NCBI GenBank assembly: GCA_003488525.1
Contig: DNLG01000070.1
Location: forward strand, 1 to 6,583
Source of the DNA: Bacteroidota bacterium
Lineage (GTDB): Bacteria > Bacteroidota > Ignavibacteria > Kapaibacteriales > Kapaibacteriaceae
Direction of reading: 5' to 3'
Length of the DNA: 6,583 nt
Shown here piece by piece: positions 1-6,537 of the stretch. The number at the start of each line of letters is the position of its first letter. Position 1 is the first letter of the stretch. A program made the translations under genes and the position numbers. The notes beneath the pieces were generated by a model. That model saw nothing but the letters and a program-made list of their open reading frames with translations. It was not told the origin of the DNA and searched no databases.

Positions 1-247
1 GGGGCGAGACTGCGTCTCGCCCCGACATGGCTCGTCCCCGGGCGAGACTGCGTCTCGCCCCTACATGGTTCGTCTCCGGGCGAGACTGCGTCTCGCCCCT
101 ACATGGTACACGGGCCAGACTGCGTCTCGCCCCTACGTGGTACACGGGCCAGACTGCGTCTCGCCCCTACATGGTACACGGGCCAGACTGCGTCTCGCCC
201 CTACGTGGTACACGGGCGAGACTGCGTCTCGCCCCTACATGTTACTC
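1..247. repeat. Tandem array of seven hairpin-forming palindromic repeats (34/38-bp period)
   Basis: Seven copies of a 21-bp palindrome begin at 2, 40, 78, 112, 146, 180 and 214. Each has a left arm GGGCGAGAC, a centre TGC and a right arm GTCTCGCCC. The arms are exact reverse complements in units 1, 2, 3 and 7. In units 4, 5 and 6 the left arm reads GGGCCAGAC, which puts one C-C mismatch in the stem. The first two spacers are 17 bp (period 38) and the later ones 13 bp (period 34): CTACATGGTACAC alternating with CTACGTGGTACAC. That alternation makes 112-179 and 180-247 near-identical 68-bp halves, so the last expansion was probably a two-unit duplication. The final spacer is degraded (CTACATGTTACTC). 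The array starts at the window edge, so its full length is unknown. Short intergenic palindromes with a GTAGGGGCG-type flank are widespread in bacteria and some belong to REP/RAYT families; assigning this one there is inference. Confidence 0.95.
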
Positions 248-261
248 CGTAACTTGCTCCC

Positions 262-2184
262 GTGCGCATCCCCCAACACATTATCGAGCAGGTACGTCAG
301 CAGTCGGACATTGTTGACGTGATCGGCGAGCACGTGAAGTTGCGGAAGAACAACCGCAACTACGTCGGGTTGTGCCCCTTTCACAAGGAGAAGACTCCGT
401 CGTTCAACGTCAATGACGAGAAGGGCATATTCAAGTGCTTCGGGTGCGGCAAGGCCGGCAACGTCATCACGTTTGTTGAGCAGCACATGCACATGGGCTT
501 TGTCGATGCTGTGCGACATCTTGCGCAGCGGGCGGGCATTGAGATTCCCGATGAACAGCGTGATGATCCGACGGGTGAGTTTGCGCGGCAGGACAATGCC
601 ATGCGTGCCCTTCGAGAGGCGGCAGAGTTCTATCAGCACATCCTAGAGTCATCTGACGGAGCACCGGCACGAGCGTTCTATGCTAAGCGGGGCTTTACTG
701 AACAGACGTGCAAGGACTTCCGACTCGGCGCTGCACCGGCAGCATGGGACGCCACGATGCAGCACCTGCTGGCAAGGGGCTTTGCAATCGAGCACCTCGT
801 TGATGCGGGCCTGGTGATCACCCGCGAGGATGGCAAGACATACGATCGATTCCGCGGACGTGCCATGTTCGCGATCGCCGATTCGTCGGGACGCGTCGTT
901 GGGTTCAGTGCACGTACGCTCACGGATGATCCGGGTCAGCCCAAGTACGTCAATTCACCGCAGTCGATCGTTTTTGAGAAAAGCAAACTTCTTTATGGTC
1001 TAGACCGTGCCAAGCGCGCCATTCAAGCCGAGCGAACGGCGGTCCTCGTCGAGGGCCAGGCCGACGTTATCACGCTCCACCAGGCGGGCATCACGAACGT
1101 GGTCGCCAGCTCCGGAACAGCGCTAACGCCGGAGCACCTGCGCATTCTGAAGCGTTTTTCCGATGCGATCATTCTTGTGTTTGATAGTGACGAGGCCGGG
1201 CAAAAGGCGATCACCCGCGGGATCGAGCTTGGCCTTGCCGCTGGCTTCGACGTGCGCTGCGTGGTGCTGCCGGCGGGCACGGACCCCGATTCACTGGTCC
1301 GCGACAAAGGGGCTGATGCACTCCGCCCCCTGATCGCGGATGCCAAAACGTGGCTGACGTATCAGATCGATCGGCTGCGTCTGACGGGTCAGCTCGATGA
1401 CGCAACACAGCAGGCAAAGGCCGTACGTACCATGCTCGAATGGATCGCGTCAGTACCCGATGCGCTGCGTCACCCATTTCTGCTGCGTGATGTTGCCGAA
1501 GCGTTTCGTCTGCATGAGCAGGTACTTTCACAGGAGCTTCAGCGCATCGTCGGCGGAACCGCACAGCGCACCAGCTCCCGTCCGGCTGCCAGTCGATCCG
1601 AGGTCCCCGCTGCCGTGCCTGCAGCGACCCCGGCCGCCGAGCACAGGCCGACATACGTGGCAGCCCTGCTGCCATCCGAGCGCGAGCTGATCCGTGTGGC
1701 GCTGACCGTGCCGGATGCTCTGGCAATTGTTCTGAACGAGTATCACGTGACGGCCGCGAGCTTCTGGAGCGAGGGTGGACGCGCGGTTTTCCGGAGCATC
1801 CTGGTGGGCTCGGAGGAGCATGCCGACGCAACACAGTACGTCTTGCATGATCCTGCGCTCACGGCTGAACAGCGACGCGAGGTGGCCGACATCATGTTCG
1901 CCGCATCGGCGCCGAGCACATCATGGAAGCAGTTCGACGTCGAAGTGCCCGACTACGAAGTCCACCGCACGATCCGTGATGCGATACTTGGCATAGAGAT
2001 CCATCGCGTGCACCAGCGCATTGACGGGGCTACGCAGACGCTTGAGATAACGGCCGACGCCGATGAGCGCAAACGTATCATGTTCCGAATCTCTCACATG
2101 ATCCAGCATCGTGAACGTCTTCGCGGTGCGTTTACCTCCGACCCTCGAGATCTGTCATGGCTGCACGCCGATCAAACGTCCTGA
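262..2184 (+). CDS. dnaG: DNA primase DnaG
   Basis: This is the replicative primase, which makes short RNA primers at the fork and docks on the DnaB helicase. The 640-aa product has the full family architecture and a typical length. The N-terminal CHC2 zinc-binding domain has ligands C38, H41, C59 and C62 (CPFH and CFGC). The catalytic core contains a TOPRIM fold with EGQAD at E264-D268 and the metal-binding DSDEAG at D308/D310. An Ala/Pro/Ser-rich linker lies at about 430-463, and a helical C-terminal region (about 465-640) fits the helicase-interaction domain. The start is GTG at 262. An in-frame TAA at 250-252 excludes anything longer, and MRIPQHIIEQVRQ is where primases of this type normally begin. 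No Shine-Dalgarno sequence is visible. The hairpin array ends 14 bp upstream, so any promoter lies inside or beyond it. The 3' end overlaps the YbbR gene by 28 bp. No frameshift or missing catalytic residue was seen. Confidence 0.97.
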   Translation: MRIPQHIIEQVRQQSDIVDVIGEHVKLRKNNRNYVGLCPFHKEKTPSFNVNDEKGIFKCFGCGKAGNVITFVEQHMHMGFVDAVRHLAQRAGIEIPDEQRDDPTGEFARQDNAMRALREAAEFYQHILESSDGAPARAFYAKRGFTEQTCKDFRLGAAPAAWDATMQHLLARGFAIEHLVDAGLVITREDGKTYDRFRGRAMFAIADSSGRVVGFSARTLTDDPGQPKYVNSPQSIVFEKSKLLYGLDRAKRAIQAERTAVLVEGQADVITLHQAGITNVVASSGTALTPEHLRILKRFSDAIILVFDSDEAGQKAITRGIELGLAAGFDVRCVVLPAGTDPDSLVRDKGADALRPLIADAKTWLTYQIDRLRLTGQLDDATQQAKAVRTMLEWIASVPDALRHPFLLRDVAEAFRLHEQVLSQELQRIVGGTAQRTSSRPAASRSEVPAAVPAATPAAEHRPTYVAALLPSERELIRVALTVPDALAIVLNEYHVTAASFWSEGGRAVFRSILVGSEEHADATQYVLHDPALTAEQRREVADIMFAASAPSTSWKQFDVEVPDYEVHRTIRDAILGIEIHRVHQRIDGATQTLEITADADERKRIMFRISHMIQHRERLRGAFTSDPRDLSWLHADQTS

Positions 2185-3113
2185 CGCTGCTCATCTCGGT
2201 GCTCATGGCCATTGCGCTCTGGGCGTACGTTACGCTCACGCGAACGTATGAGGATGATATCGACGTGCCGATCGCCGTTGTGCCCCCTGCCGGACAGACC
2301 ATCATTTCGGGCGTACCGGCCAGCGTGACGGTGCGCGTGCGTACCAGCGGGCTGAACATTGCCAACCTGCGTCTGTACAACCGACCAAAGGTCTGCACGC
2401 TGTCGCTCGGTGAGCAGGCCCCGGACGAGCCCAGCGCCTTTCGTGTGTCCAACCCCACGATGCTGAAGCGCATCGCCGAAGATCTCGGCGTGCGTGTGCT
2501 GAGCGTCTCTCCGGCCGACATTACGCTTCGCACCGGCACGCCGGAACTCAAGAGCGTACCACTTGTGGTAGCGCACAGCATCGAGTGCCGTCCGGGCTTC
2601 ATGATCACCTCCGAGCCCACGGCTGACCGGGCAAGCGTTACCCTGAAAGGCATTGCCAGTGTCCTGGCACCACTAACATCGTGGTCGACCAGGAAGATCC
2701 TCCTTGGCGACGTGCATGAGGGTATGACGATCGATGTACCGCTGAGCGATTCACTTCGGTCACTGGTCGACGTCATGCCGAAATCCGTACGCGTCCACAT
2801 TCCTGTGCAGCAGGTTGCCGACGCTACCATCGAGGATGTGGAAGTGTCGCTCGAAAAGGGGCTTGCCGACATGGGCTACACGGTGCGTCCGAATCGACTT
2901 CGTGTTACCGTGCGAGGCGGTGTGAACGATCTGGCCGAGCTTACGCGGCTCGACCTGCGCTGTCAGATCAGCGGCATACCGGCAAACGGCGTCGTGATTC
3001 CCACCGTGATATGTCCGCGCGGCATGCGCGTGATCGCCTGCTCGCCCCGTACCGTGCGGCTTGTGCGACGTCAGGTCGCGTCACTGCGGAACAGCAGCGA
3101 CGAGTCTCCATAG
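2157..3113 (+). CDS. YbbR-like domain protein, membrane-anchored
   Basis: This 318-aa protein has a short basic N-terminus (AARR), one membrane segment at about residues 8-27 (VLTLLISVLMAIALWAYVTL), and then an extracytoplasmic beta-rich part. The TM-LWxYV start followed by D-I-D-V-P-I and a V-P-A-S-V-T-V-R-V-like stretch is characteristic of YbbR proteins. At least three related beta segments can be read, at about 35-100, 148-235 and 241-308; the last begins YTVRPNRLRVTVRG. In Firmicutes the YbbR protein CdaR binds and regulates the di-adenylate cyclase CdaA. No cyclase gene is in this window, and the function in FCB bacteria is unsettled, so no symbol is given. The ATG at 2157 lies inside the end of dnaG (28-bp overlap, different frame), suggesting co-transcription and coupled translation. 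The gene ends inside the 3' end of the convergent queA-family gene (43-bp overlap). It could alternatively be called a hypothetical membrane protein, but the N-terminal pattern argues for YbbR. Confidence 0.85.
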   Translation: MAARRSNVLTLLISVLMAIALWAYVTLTRTYEDDIDVPIAVVPPAGQTIISGVPASVTVRVRTSGLNIANLRLYNRPKVCTLSLGEQAPDEPSAFRVSNPTMLKRIAEDLGVRVLSVSPADITLRTGTPELKSVPLVVAHSIECRPGFMITSEPTADRASVTLKGIASVLAPLTSWSTRKILLGDVHEGMTIDVPLSDSLRSLVDVMPKSVRVHIPVQQVADATIEDVEVSLEKGLADMGYTVRPNRLRVTVRGGVNDLAELTRLDLRCQISGIPANGVVIPTVICPRGMRVIACSPRTVRLVRRQVASLRNSSDESP

Positions 3114-4273
3114 CTCAGGAAGCGATACCCGCCGCCGAGCGCTGCATCGTAGATCGAGCGCCAGTTGTTCTCACCAACGAATCCGGCAATGAGAGCCAGT
3201 AGCGTGTTGCCGGGTTGATGGAAGTTGGTGATGAGCGCATCGGTCGAGCGGATCGAACACCCGGGCGCGATCATCAGCTGCGTCGAGCCCCATACGGTGG
3301 TCTTGCCCTGTTCATCCATCCAGCGTCCCACGCGGTCGAAGGCCTCGTGTCGATCTGCCGTGTGCAGCGACGGATCGAACGCATCCCACTGATCAACGGT
3401 GAGCTGGCAAGCCCCCTGATCTCCATCGCGAAGAAGTCGGGCACCCCAGAGGTAGAGCGACTCGAGGGTGCGGATCGATGTCGTACCGACGCATGTGAAC
3501 ATCACGCCCCGGGCAGCAGCGGCACAGATGCGCGCGACCTCTGAGCGCGAGACGCCGAGACGCTCGCTATGCATGACGTGATCGCGCAGGTCCTGGGCCT
3601 CGACCGGTCGAAACGTACCCAGTCCCACGTGCAGGGTTACGCGCGCAACGTCGACACTGCGCGCGGCAATATCGGCCATCACTCTGTCGGTAAAATGCAG
3701 TCCAGCCGTCGGAGCAGCCACTGACCCCTGATCGCGCGCATAGATCGTCTGGTAGCGCTCTTCGTCGGCATGTTCCACCTCGCGCTGAATGTAGGGTGGC
3801 AGCGGGATCGTGCCAAGATGCTCGATCACTTCCGAGAGCGTCTGGCCCCCTTGCCATGAGAGATCCACCAGACCCTCCGTAGAGGCGCGGTCCACCACGC
3901 TGATGCGCAGCGAACCGTCATCGCTCACAAGATCCATCCCGGGATGCACGTTCCGTCCACCAATCAGGCAGCGCCAGCGAGATCCCTCACGCGCTGCAAG
4001 GACAACGGCTGGATCGGTCGAGGGGGCTACCGGATCGGTGATCAGCACTTCGACCATTCCGCCCGACGGCTTGCGCACGTACAGACGTGCGGCGATCACA
4101 CGCGTCTGGTTGACTACCAGAAGGGATTTCTCCGGAAGCAGGTCTGCAATGCGACGAAATGTCGTGTGCTCGATCGGCTCGTCGGCATTGCGCCAGACAA
4201 GAAGTTTGCTGGCATCCCGCTCGTCCAGCGGATGCATGGCAATGCGGTTCGGCGGCAGGTCATAGCTGAGCAT
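3071..4273 (-). CDS. queA: S-adenosylmethionine:tRNA ribosyltransferase-isomerase family protein (Bacteroidota-type QueA)
   Basis: QueA transfers and isomerises the ribosyl group of SAM onto preQ1 in tRNA, giving epoxyqueuosine at the wobble position of GUN anticodons; it is cytosolic. From ATG 4273 the product is 400 aa, longer than E. coli QueA (about 356). Family motifs appear in order: YDLPPNRIAMHP and RDASKLLV at the N-terminus, VVNQTRVIAARL, GGMVEVL, PLPPYIQR, QGSVAAPTAGLHFT at 182-195, LHVGLGTFRPV, VGTTSIRTLES, TNFHQPGNTLL from 349, and YRFLSYGDSSLLF near the end. The last two have the variant form I associate with a Bacteroidota clade, whose activity may not have been tested directly. 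The frame stays open upstream to TTG 4351 (426 aa) with GTG codons between. ATG 4273 is chosen because homology begins at MLSYDLPP, although neither start has a good ribosome site. The gene is convergent with the YbbR gene (43-bp overlap) and divergent from sppA. No tgt, queG or other queuosine gene is in view. Confidence 0.9.
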   Translation of the reverse strand: MLSYDLPPNRIAMHPLDERDASKLLVWRNADEPIEHTTFRRIADLLPEKSLLVVNQTRVIAARLYVRKPSGGMVEVLITDPVAPSTDPAVVLAAREGSRWRCLIGGRNVHPGMDLVSDDGSLRISVVDRASTEGLVDLSWQGGQTLSEVIEHLGTIPLPPYIQREVEHADEERYQTIYARDQGSVAAPTAGLHFTDRVMADIAARSVDVARVTLHVGLGTFRPVEAQDLRDHVMHSERLGVSRSEVARICAAAARGVMFTCVGTTSIRTLESLYLWGARLLRDGDQGACQLTVDQWDAFDPSLHTADRHEAFDRVGRWMDEQGKTTVWGSTQLMIAPGCSIRSTDALITNFHQPGNTLLALIAGFVGENNWRSIYDAALGGGYRFLSYGDSSLLFRSDAT

Positions 4274-4369
4274 TGTTGACGAAGGAAGTGAAACCTTCCT
4301 CGATTCCGAGCTGTCCAATGGGCGATTCACGCGAACTTCGATCACTTTCAAACGTCAGGAAAAAACCTC
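4274..4369. promoter_or_regulatory. Divergent intergenic region between queA and sppA
   Basis: Both flanking genes start away from this 96-bp gap, so it must hold the sppA promoter and probably the queA promoter. No convincing sigma-70 -35/-10 pair and no Bacteroidota-style TAnnTTTG box was found. A small inverted repeat sits just upstream of the chosen queA start: on the minus strand AGGAAG, a 6-nt gap, then CTTCCT, at about 4283-4300. If queA used the TTG at 4351, the gap would shrink to 18 bp. Confidence 0.4.
4357..4360 (+). promoter_or_regulatory. Possible ribosome binding site of sppA
   Basis: AGGA lies 9 nt upstream of ATG 4370, within CAGGAAAAAACCTC. This is the only start of the four with a plausible Shine-Dalgarno match, and it supports the sppA start chosen. 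The match is only four bases. Confidence 0.45.
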
Positions 4370-6352
4370 ATGCAAGATACACAGTCGCCCATCCCGCCTC
4401 CCCCGGGCGGAGGTCCTCAAGGAATCCCCCCGCAAGGCATGGCCTATCCGGCCCCACCACGCAAGAGCCGCTGGTGGATCCCATTTGCCGTCATCGGCGG
4501 GATCATCCTCGCCGGAATGGCCGCCGTCCTGTTTGTGATCGTCGCCTTTGTTGGCGGCATCATGGCAGGCATAGAGGGTTCGGACACTCCGAAGAGCGTC
4601 AAGGACAACACCGTGCTGGTCATCGACATGTCAGGGGGCTTGGAAGAGTCCACAACTGAAGATCCATTTGCGATCTTCAGTTCTGGCGGCAAATCGCAGA
4701 CATCACTGTATGACATGCTTGAGGCGATCCGCAAGGCAAAGAGCGACGACAAGATCAAGGGGCTGTACATCAAGGGTGGTGCATCCGGTGCCGGCATGGC
4801 GAAGCTGGCAGAGGTGCGGGAAGCTATCGAGGACTTCAAGACCTCGCGCAAGTTCGTCTATGCCTACCTGGACATGGGATCCAAGTCGCAGTACTACATG
4901 GCATCTGTGGCCGACTCGGTCTTCATGCCGCACGAGGGCCTTCTTGAGTTCACGGCATTTGGCACATCAGCCCCCTTCATGAAGGGACTCTATGACAAGC
5001 TGGGCGTGTCATGGAACGTCGAGCAGTTCGAAGAATACAAGTCCGCCGCCGAATCCATGACGCGCGACAAATGGTCAGAGCCGGCAAAGGAAGAGGTCCG
5101 CGCTCTGCTCGAACAGCGCAACAGCATGTTCATCCAGGCCGTTGCCGAATCACGTCGACTGGAGCCTTCGTACGTGCGCGCCGTGATGGACCACGGCGTG
5201 TATCTGCCAGACTCGCTCAAGCACTACCGACTGGTCGACGCGCTTGCCCACGAAGAAGATGTCCGTCGTCGCATCCATGCGCGCATGAACCCCAACGACA
5301 CCAACGAATACACCAAGCTGCGCACGGTATCGATCACACGCTACCTTGATCAGGTCGAAGAAACGAAAGCCACCAGCGAGAAGGGTATCGCCATCGTGTA
5401 TGCCAGTGGCGTGATCAATTCCGGCAAGCAGGGAAGCCCATTTGACGGCGGCGGCATCTACTCGCAGGCCTTCATCAAGAATCTCAAGAAGGCTGCCAAG
5501 GACGATGACGTCAAGGGCATCATCATCCGCATCGACAGTCCAGGGGGCTCAGCATTTGCATCCGATGAAATGTGGACCGCTATCCGCGAGGTGCGCAAGA
5601 CCAAGCCCGTGTATGCATCGATGAGCGACGTGGCCGCATCAGGTGGCTACTACATGGCGATGGCCTGCGATACGATCATCGCACATCCGGCCACCATCAC
5701 CGGATCGATCGGCGTGATCATGGCCATGCCCAACCTTACCGGCACGATCGCCAAGGTCGGCGTCACGGTCGACACGATCAACCTCGGACCGTCGGCCTCG
5801 TTCATGAATCCTTTGCTTCCACTGACGGATGCCGAGCGTTCACGTCTGCACGACTACGGCGCAAACACCTACCGCCGCTTCGTCCAAAAGGTCGCCGATT
5901 CGCGCGGCAAGGACTTCGAATCAACACGCCTGCTGGCACGCGGTCGCGTCTGGACCGGTGCTGCAGCCAAGGAAAGGGGCTTGGTGGACATCGAAGGTGG
6001 ACTCGACGTGGCCATCAAGGCAATGAAGAACCGCCTCAAGGTTGGTAAAAATGAAACCGTCGAGATCTATCGTTTCCCGCGTCAGGAAGATGGATTGCAA
6101 GCCTTCCTTTCGATCTTCAACCAGGACGATGAAGCCAGCTCCGACGACGAATCGTCACCAGGTGCTTCGGCCAGCTCGATCGTCGAAGCCATCATGGCCC
6201 GTGTCTCGGCCGACCCAACCGGCGCCCGTCAGGTCTACGCGGCCATGCCTCGCCCCATTCGCCAACAGGTCGATCATACGGCATCTATCACCAAGCTCGC
6301 CATGCAGGAGCACGCTCTCATGGTGCTGCCGGTGAGCTTCCCGATGGAGTGA
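4370..6352 (+). CDS. sppA: Signal peptide peptidase SppA, long (67K) type
   Basis: SppA is a membrane-bound serine protease that degrades signal peptides released by signal peptidase. The 660-aa product is of the E. coli long type, with two tandem ClpP-like domains. A Pro/Gly-rich cytoplasmic tail (residues 7-30) precedes one membrane anchor at about 37-66. The general-base lysine of the Ser-Lys dyad is K224 (EEYKSAAE), in the N-terminal domain. The nucleophile is S424 (DVAASGGYY), in the C-terminal domain after RIDSPGGSAFASDE and before the TGSIGV stretch. Their 200-residue separation equals that of the E. coli pair K209/S409, so the enzyme should be active. After the protease domain comes an acidic Ser-rich linker (about 581-600, QDDEASSDDESS) and a helical tail of about 60 residues. 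ATG 4370 has an AGGA 9 nt upstream and places the TM segment normally. The gene appears monocistronic: queA diverges upstream and a terminator lies about 107 bp past the stop. Confidence 0.95.
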   Translation: MQDTQSPIPPPPGGGPQGIPPQGMAYPAPPRKSRWWIPFAVIGGIILAGMAAVLFVIVAFVGGIMAGIEGSDTPKSVKDNTVLVIDMSGGLEESTTEDPFAIFSSGGKSQTSLYDMLEAIRKAKSDDKIKGLYIKGGASGAGMAKLAEVREAIEDFKTSRKFVYAYLDMGSKSQYYMASVADSVFMPHEGLLEFTAFGTSAPFMKGLYDKLGVSWNVEQFEEYKSAAESMTRDKWSEPAKEEVRALLEQRNSMFIQAVAESRRLEPSYVRAVMDHGVYLPDSLKHYRLVDALAHEEDVRRRIHARMNPNDTNEYTKLRTVSITRYLDQVEETKATSEKGIAIVYASGVINSGKQGSPFDGGGIYSQAFIKNLKKAAKDDDVKGIIIRIDSPGGSAFASDEMWTAIREVRKTKPVYASMSDVAASGGYYMAMACDTIIAHPATITGSIGVIMAMPNLTGTIAKVGVTVDTINLGPSASFMNPLLPLTDAERSRLHDYGANTYRRFVQKVADSRGKDFESTRLLARGRVWTGAAAKERGLVDIEGGLDVAIKAMKNRLKVGKNETVEIYRFPRQEDGLQAFLSIFNQDDEASSDDESSPGASASSIVEAIMARVSADPTGARQVYAAMPRPIRQQVDHTASITKLAMQEHALMVLPVSFPME

Positions 6353-6396
6353 ACTATTTCCACCGCCTTCTCGTTTTCACCTAACCTTTCAAATCA

Positions 6397-6450
6397 CGTC
6401 GTGGTCCGCGGGTCTGCACCACGGACCCGGTAACACCGAGTACCACGACG
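6397..6450 (+). other. Nested inverted repeat: structured 3' UTR or candidate small RNA
   Basis: An outer 9-bp perfect inverted repeat, CGTCGTGGT (6397-6405) and ACCACGACG (6442-6450), encloses a second one, CGGGTC (6409-6414) with GACCCG (6424-6429). A small CGGT-AAC-ACCG hairpin at 6428-6438 overlaps the second stem by two bases. A competing fold exists: ACCACG also occurs at 6418-6423 and could pair with CGTGGT (6400-6405), and GGTCCG (6403-6408) can pair with CGGACC (6422-6427). It lies between the sppA stop and a strong terminator. It does not resemble tRNA, tmRNA or SRP RNA. It may be part of the sppA 3' UTR or a separate short transcript ending at the terminator; no promoter was recognised in 6353-6396, which is a pyrimidine-rich stretch. 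Confidence 0.45.
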
Positions 6451-6458
6451 CACAACGG

Positions 6459-6499
6459 CAACGCCGGCCCGCTCCATGGTCGGCGTTGTTTTTTTCTTT
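6459..6499 (+). terminator. Rho-independent terminator after sppA
   Basis: CAACGCCGGCC (6459-6469) pairs with GGTCGGCGTTG (6478-6488) over 11 bp with one G-U wobble, around an 8-nt loop. Seven T residues (6489-6495), then C and three more T, follow directly. The GC-rich stem and T-run are on the sppA strand, so this should end the sppA transcript. Confidence 0.9.
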
Positions 6500-6504
6500 C
6501 AGGC

Positions 6505-6537
6505 TTGAGGTTTGAGGGTTGAGGGTTGAGGTTTGAG
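6505..6537. repeat. Heptanucleotide tandem array, TTGAGGK
   Basis: Four full heptamers, TTGAGGT, TTGAGGG, TTGAGGG and TTGAGGT, plus a partial TTGAG follow the terminator directly. No coding function is apparent. Confidence 0.9.

Noticed and set aside
1..247. CRISPR array
   Set aside because: Spacers are only 13-17 bp and nearly identical to each other, so they cannot be acquired spacers, and no cas gene is present.
27..322. Repeat-derived open frames encoding R-A-R-L-R-L-A-P-T-W-like peptides
   Set aside because: They come from the tandem DNA repeat, appear in more than one frame, and run into dnaG coding sequence; nothing suggests selection on the protein.
1211..1834. 207-aa open frame on the minus strand opposite dnaG
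   Set aside because: Arg/Pro/Ser-rich antisense frame typical of GC-rich DNA, with no domain, wholly inside a conserved gene.
2132..2872. 246-aa open frame on the minus strand opposite the YbbR gene
   Set aside because: Ser/Thr-rich composition without motifs; the opposite strand encodes a recognisable TM-anchored YbbR protein.
4274..4351. Extended QueA N-terminus from TTG 4351
   Set aside because: The extra 26 residues show no family homology and start with a rare codon without a ribosome site; ATG 4273 begins at the conserved YDLPP block. Kept as an uncertainty rather than the main call.
5572..6048. 158-aa frame overlapping sppA
   Set aside because: His/Arg-rich out-of-frame shadow of the SppA catalytic domain, with no independent support.
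6397..6450. tRNA or SRP RNA gene
   Set aside because: There is no T-arm or anticodon-arm layout and no GGAA tetraloop domain of SRP RNA; stem lengths do not fit either.
6505..6537. Telomere-like or G-quadruplex array
   Set aside because: TTGAGGG resembles the TTTAGGG telomere repeat only superficially, there are fewer than five units, and the G-runs are mostly two bases long.
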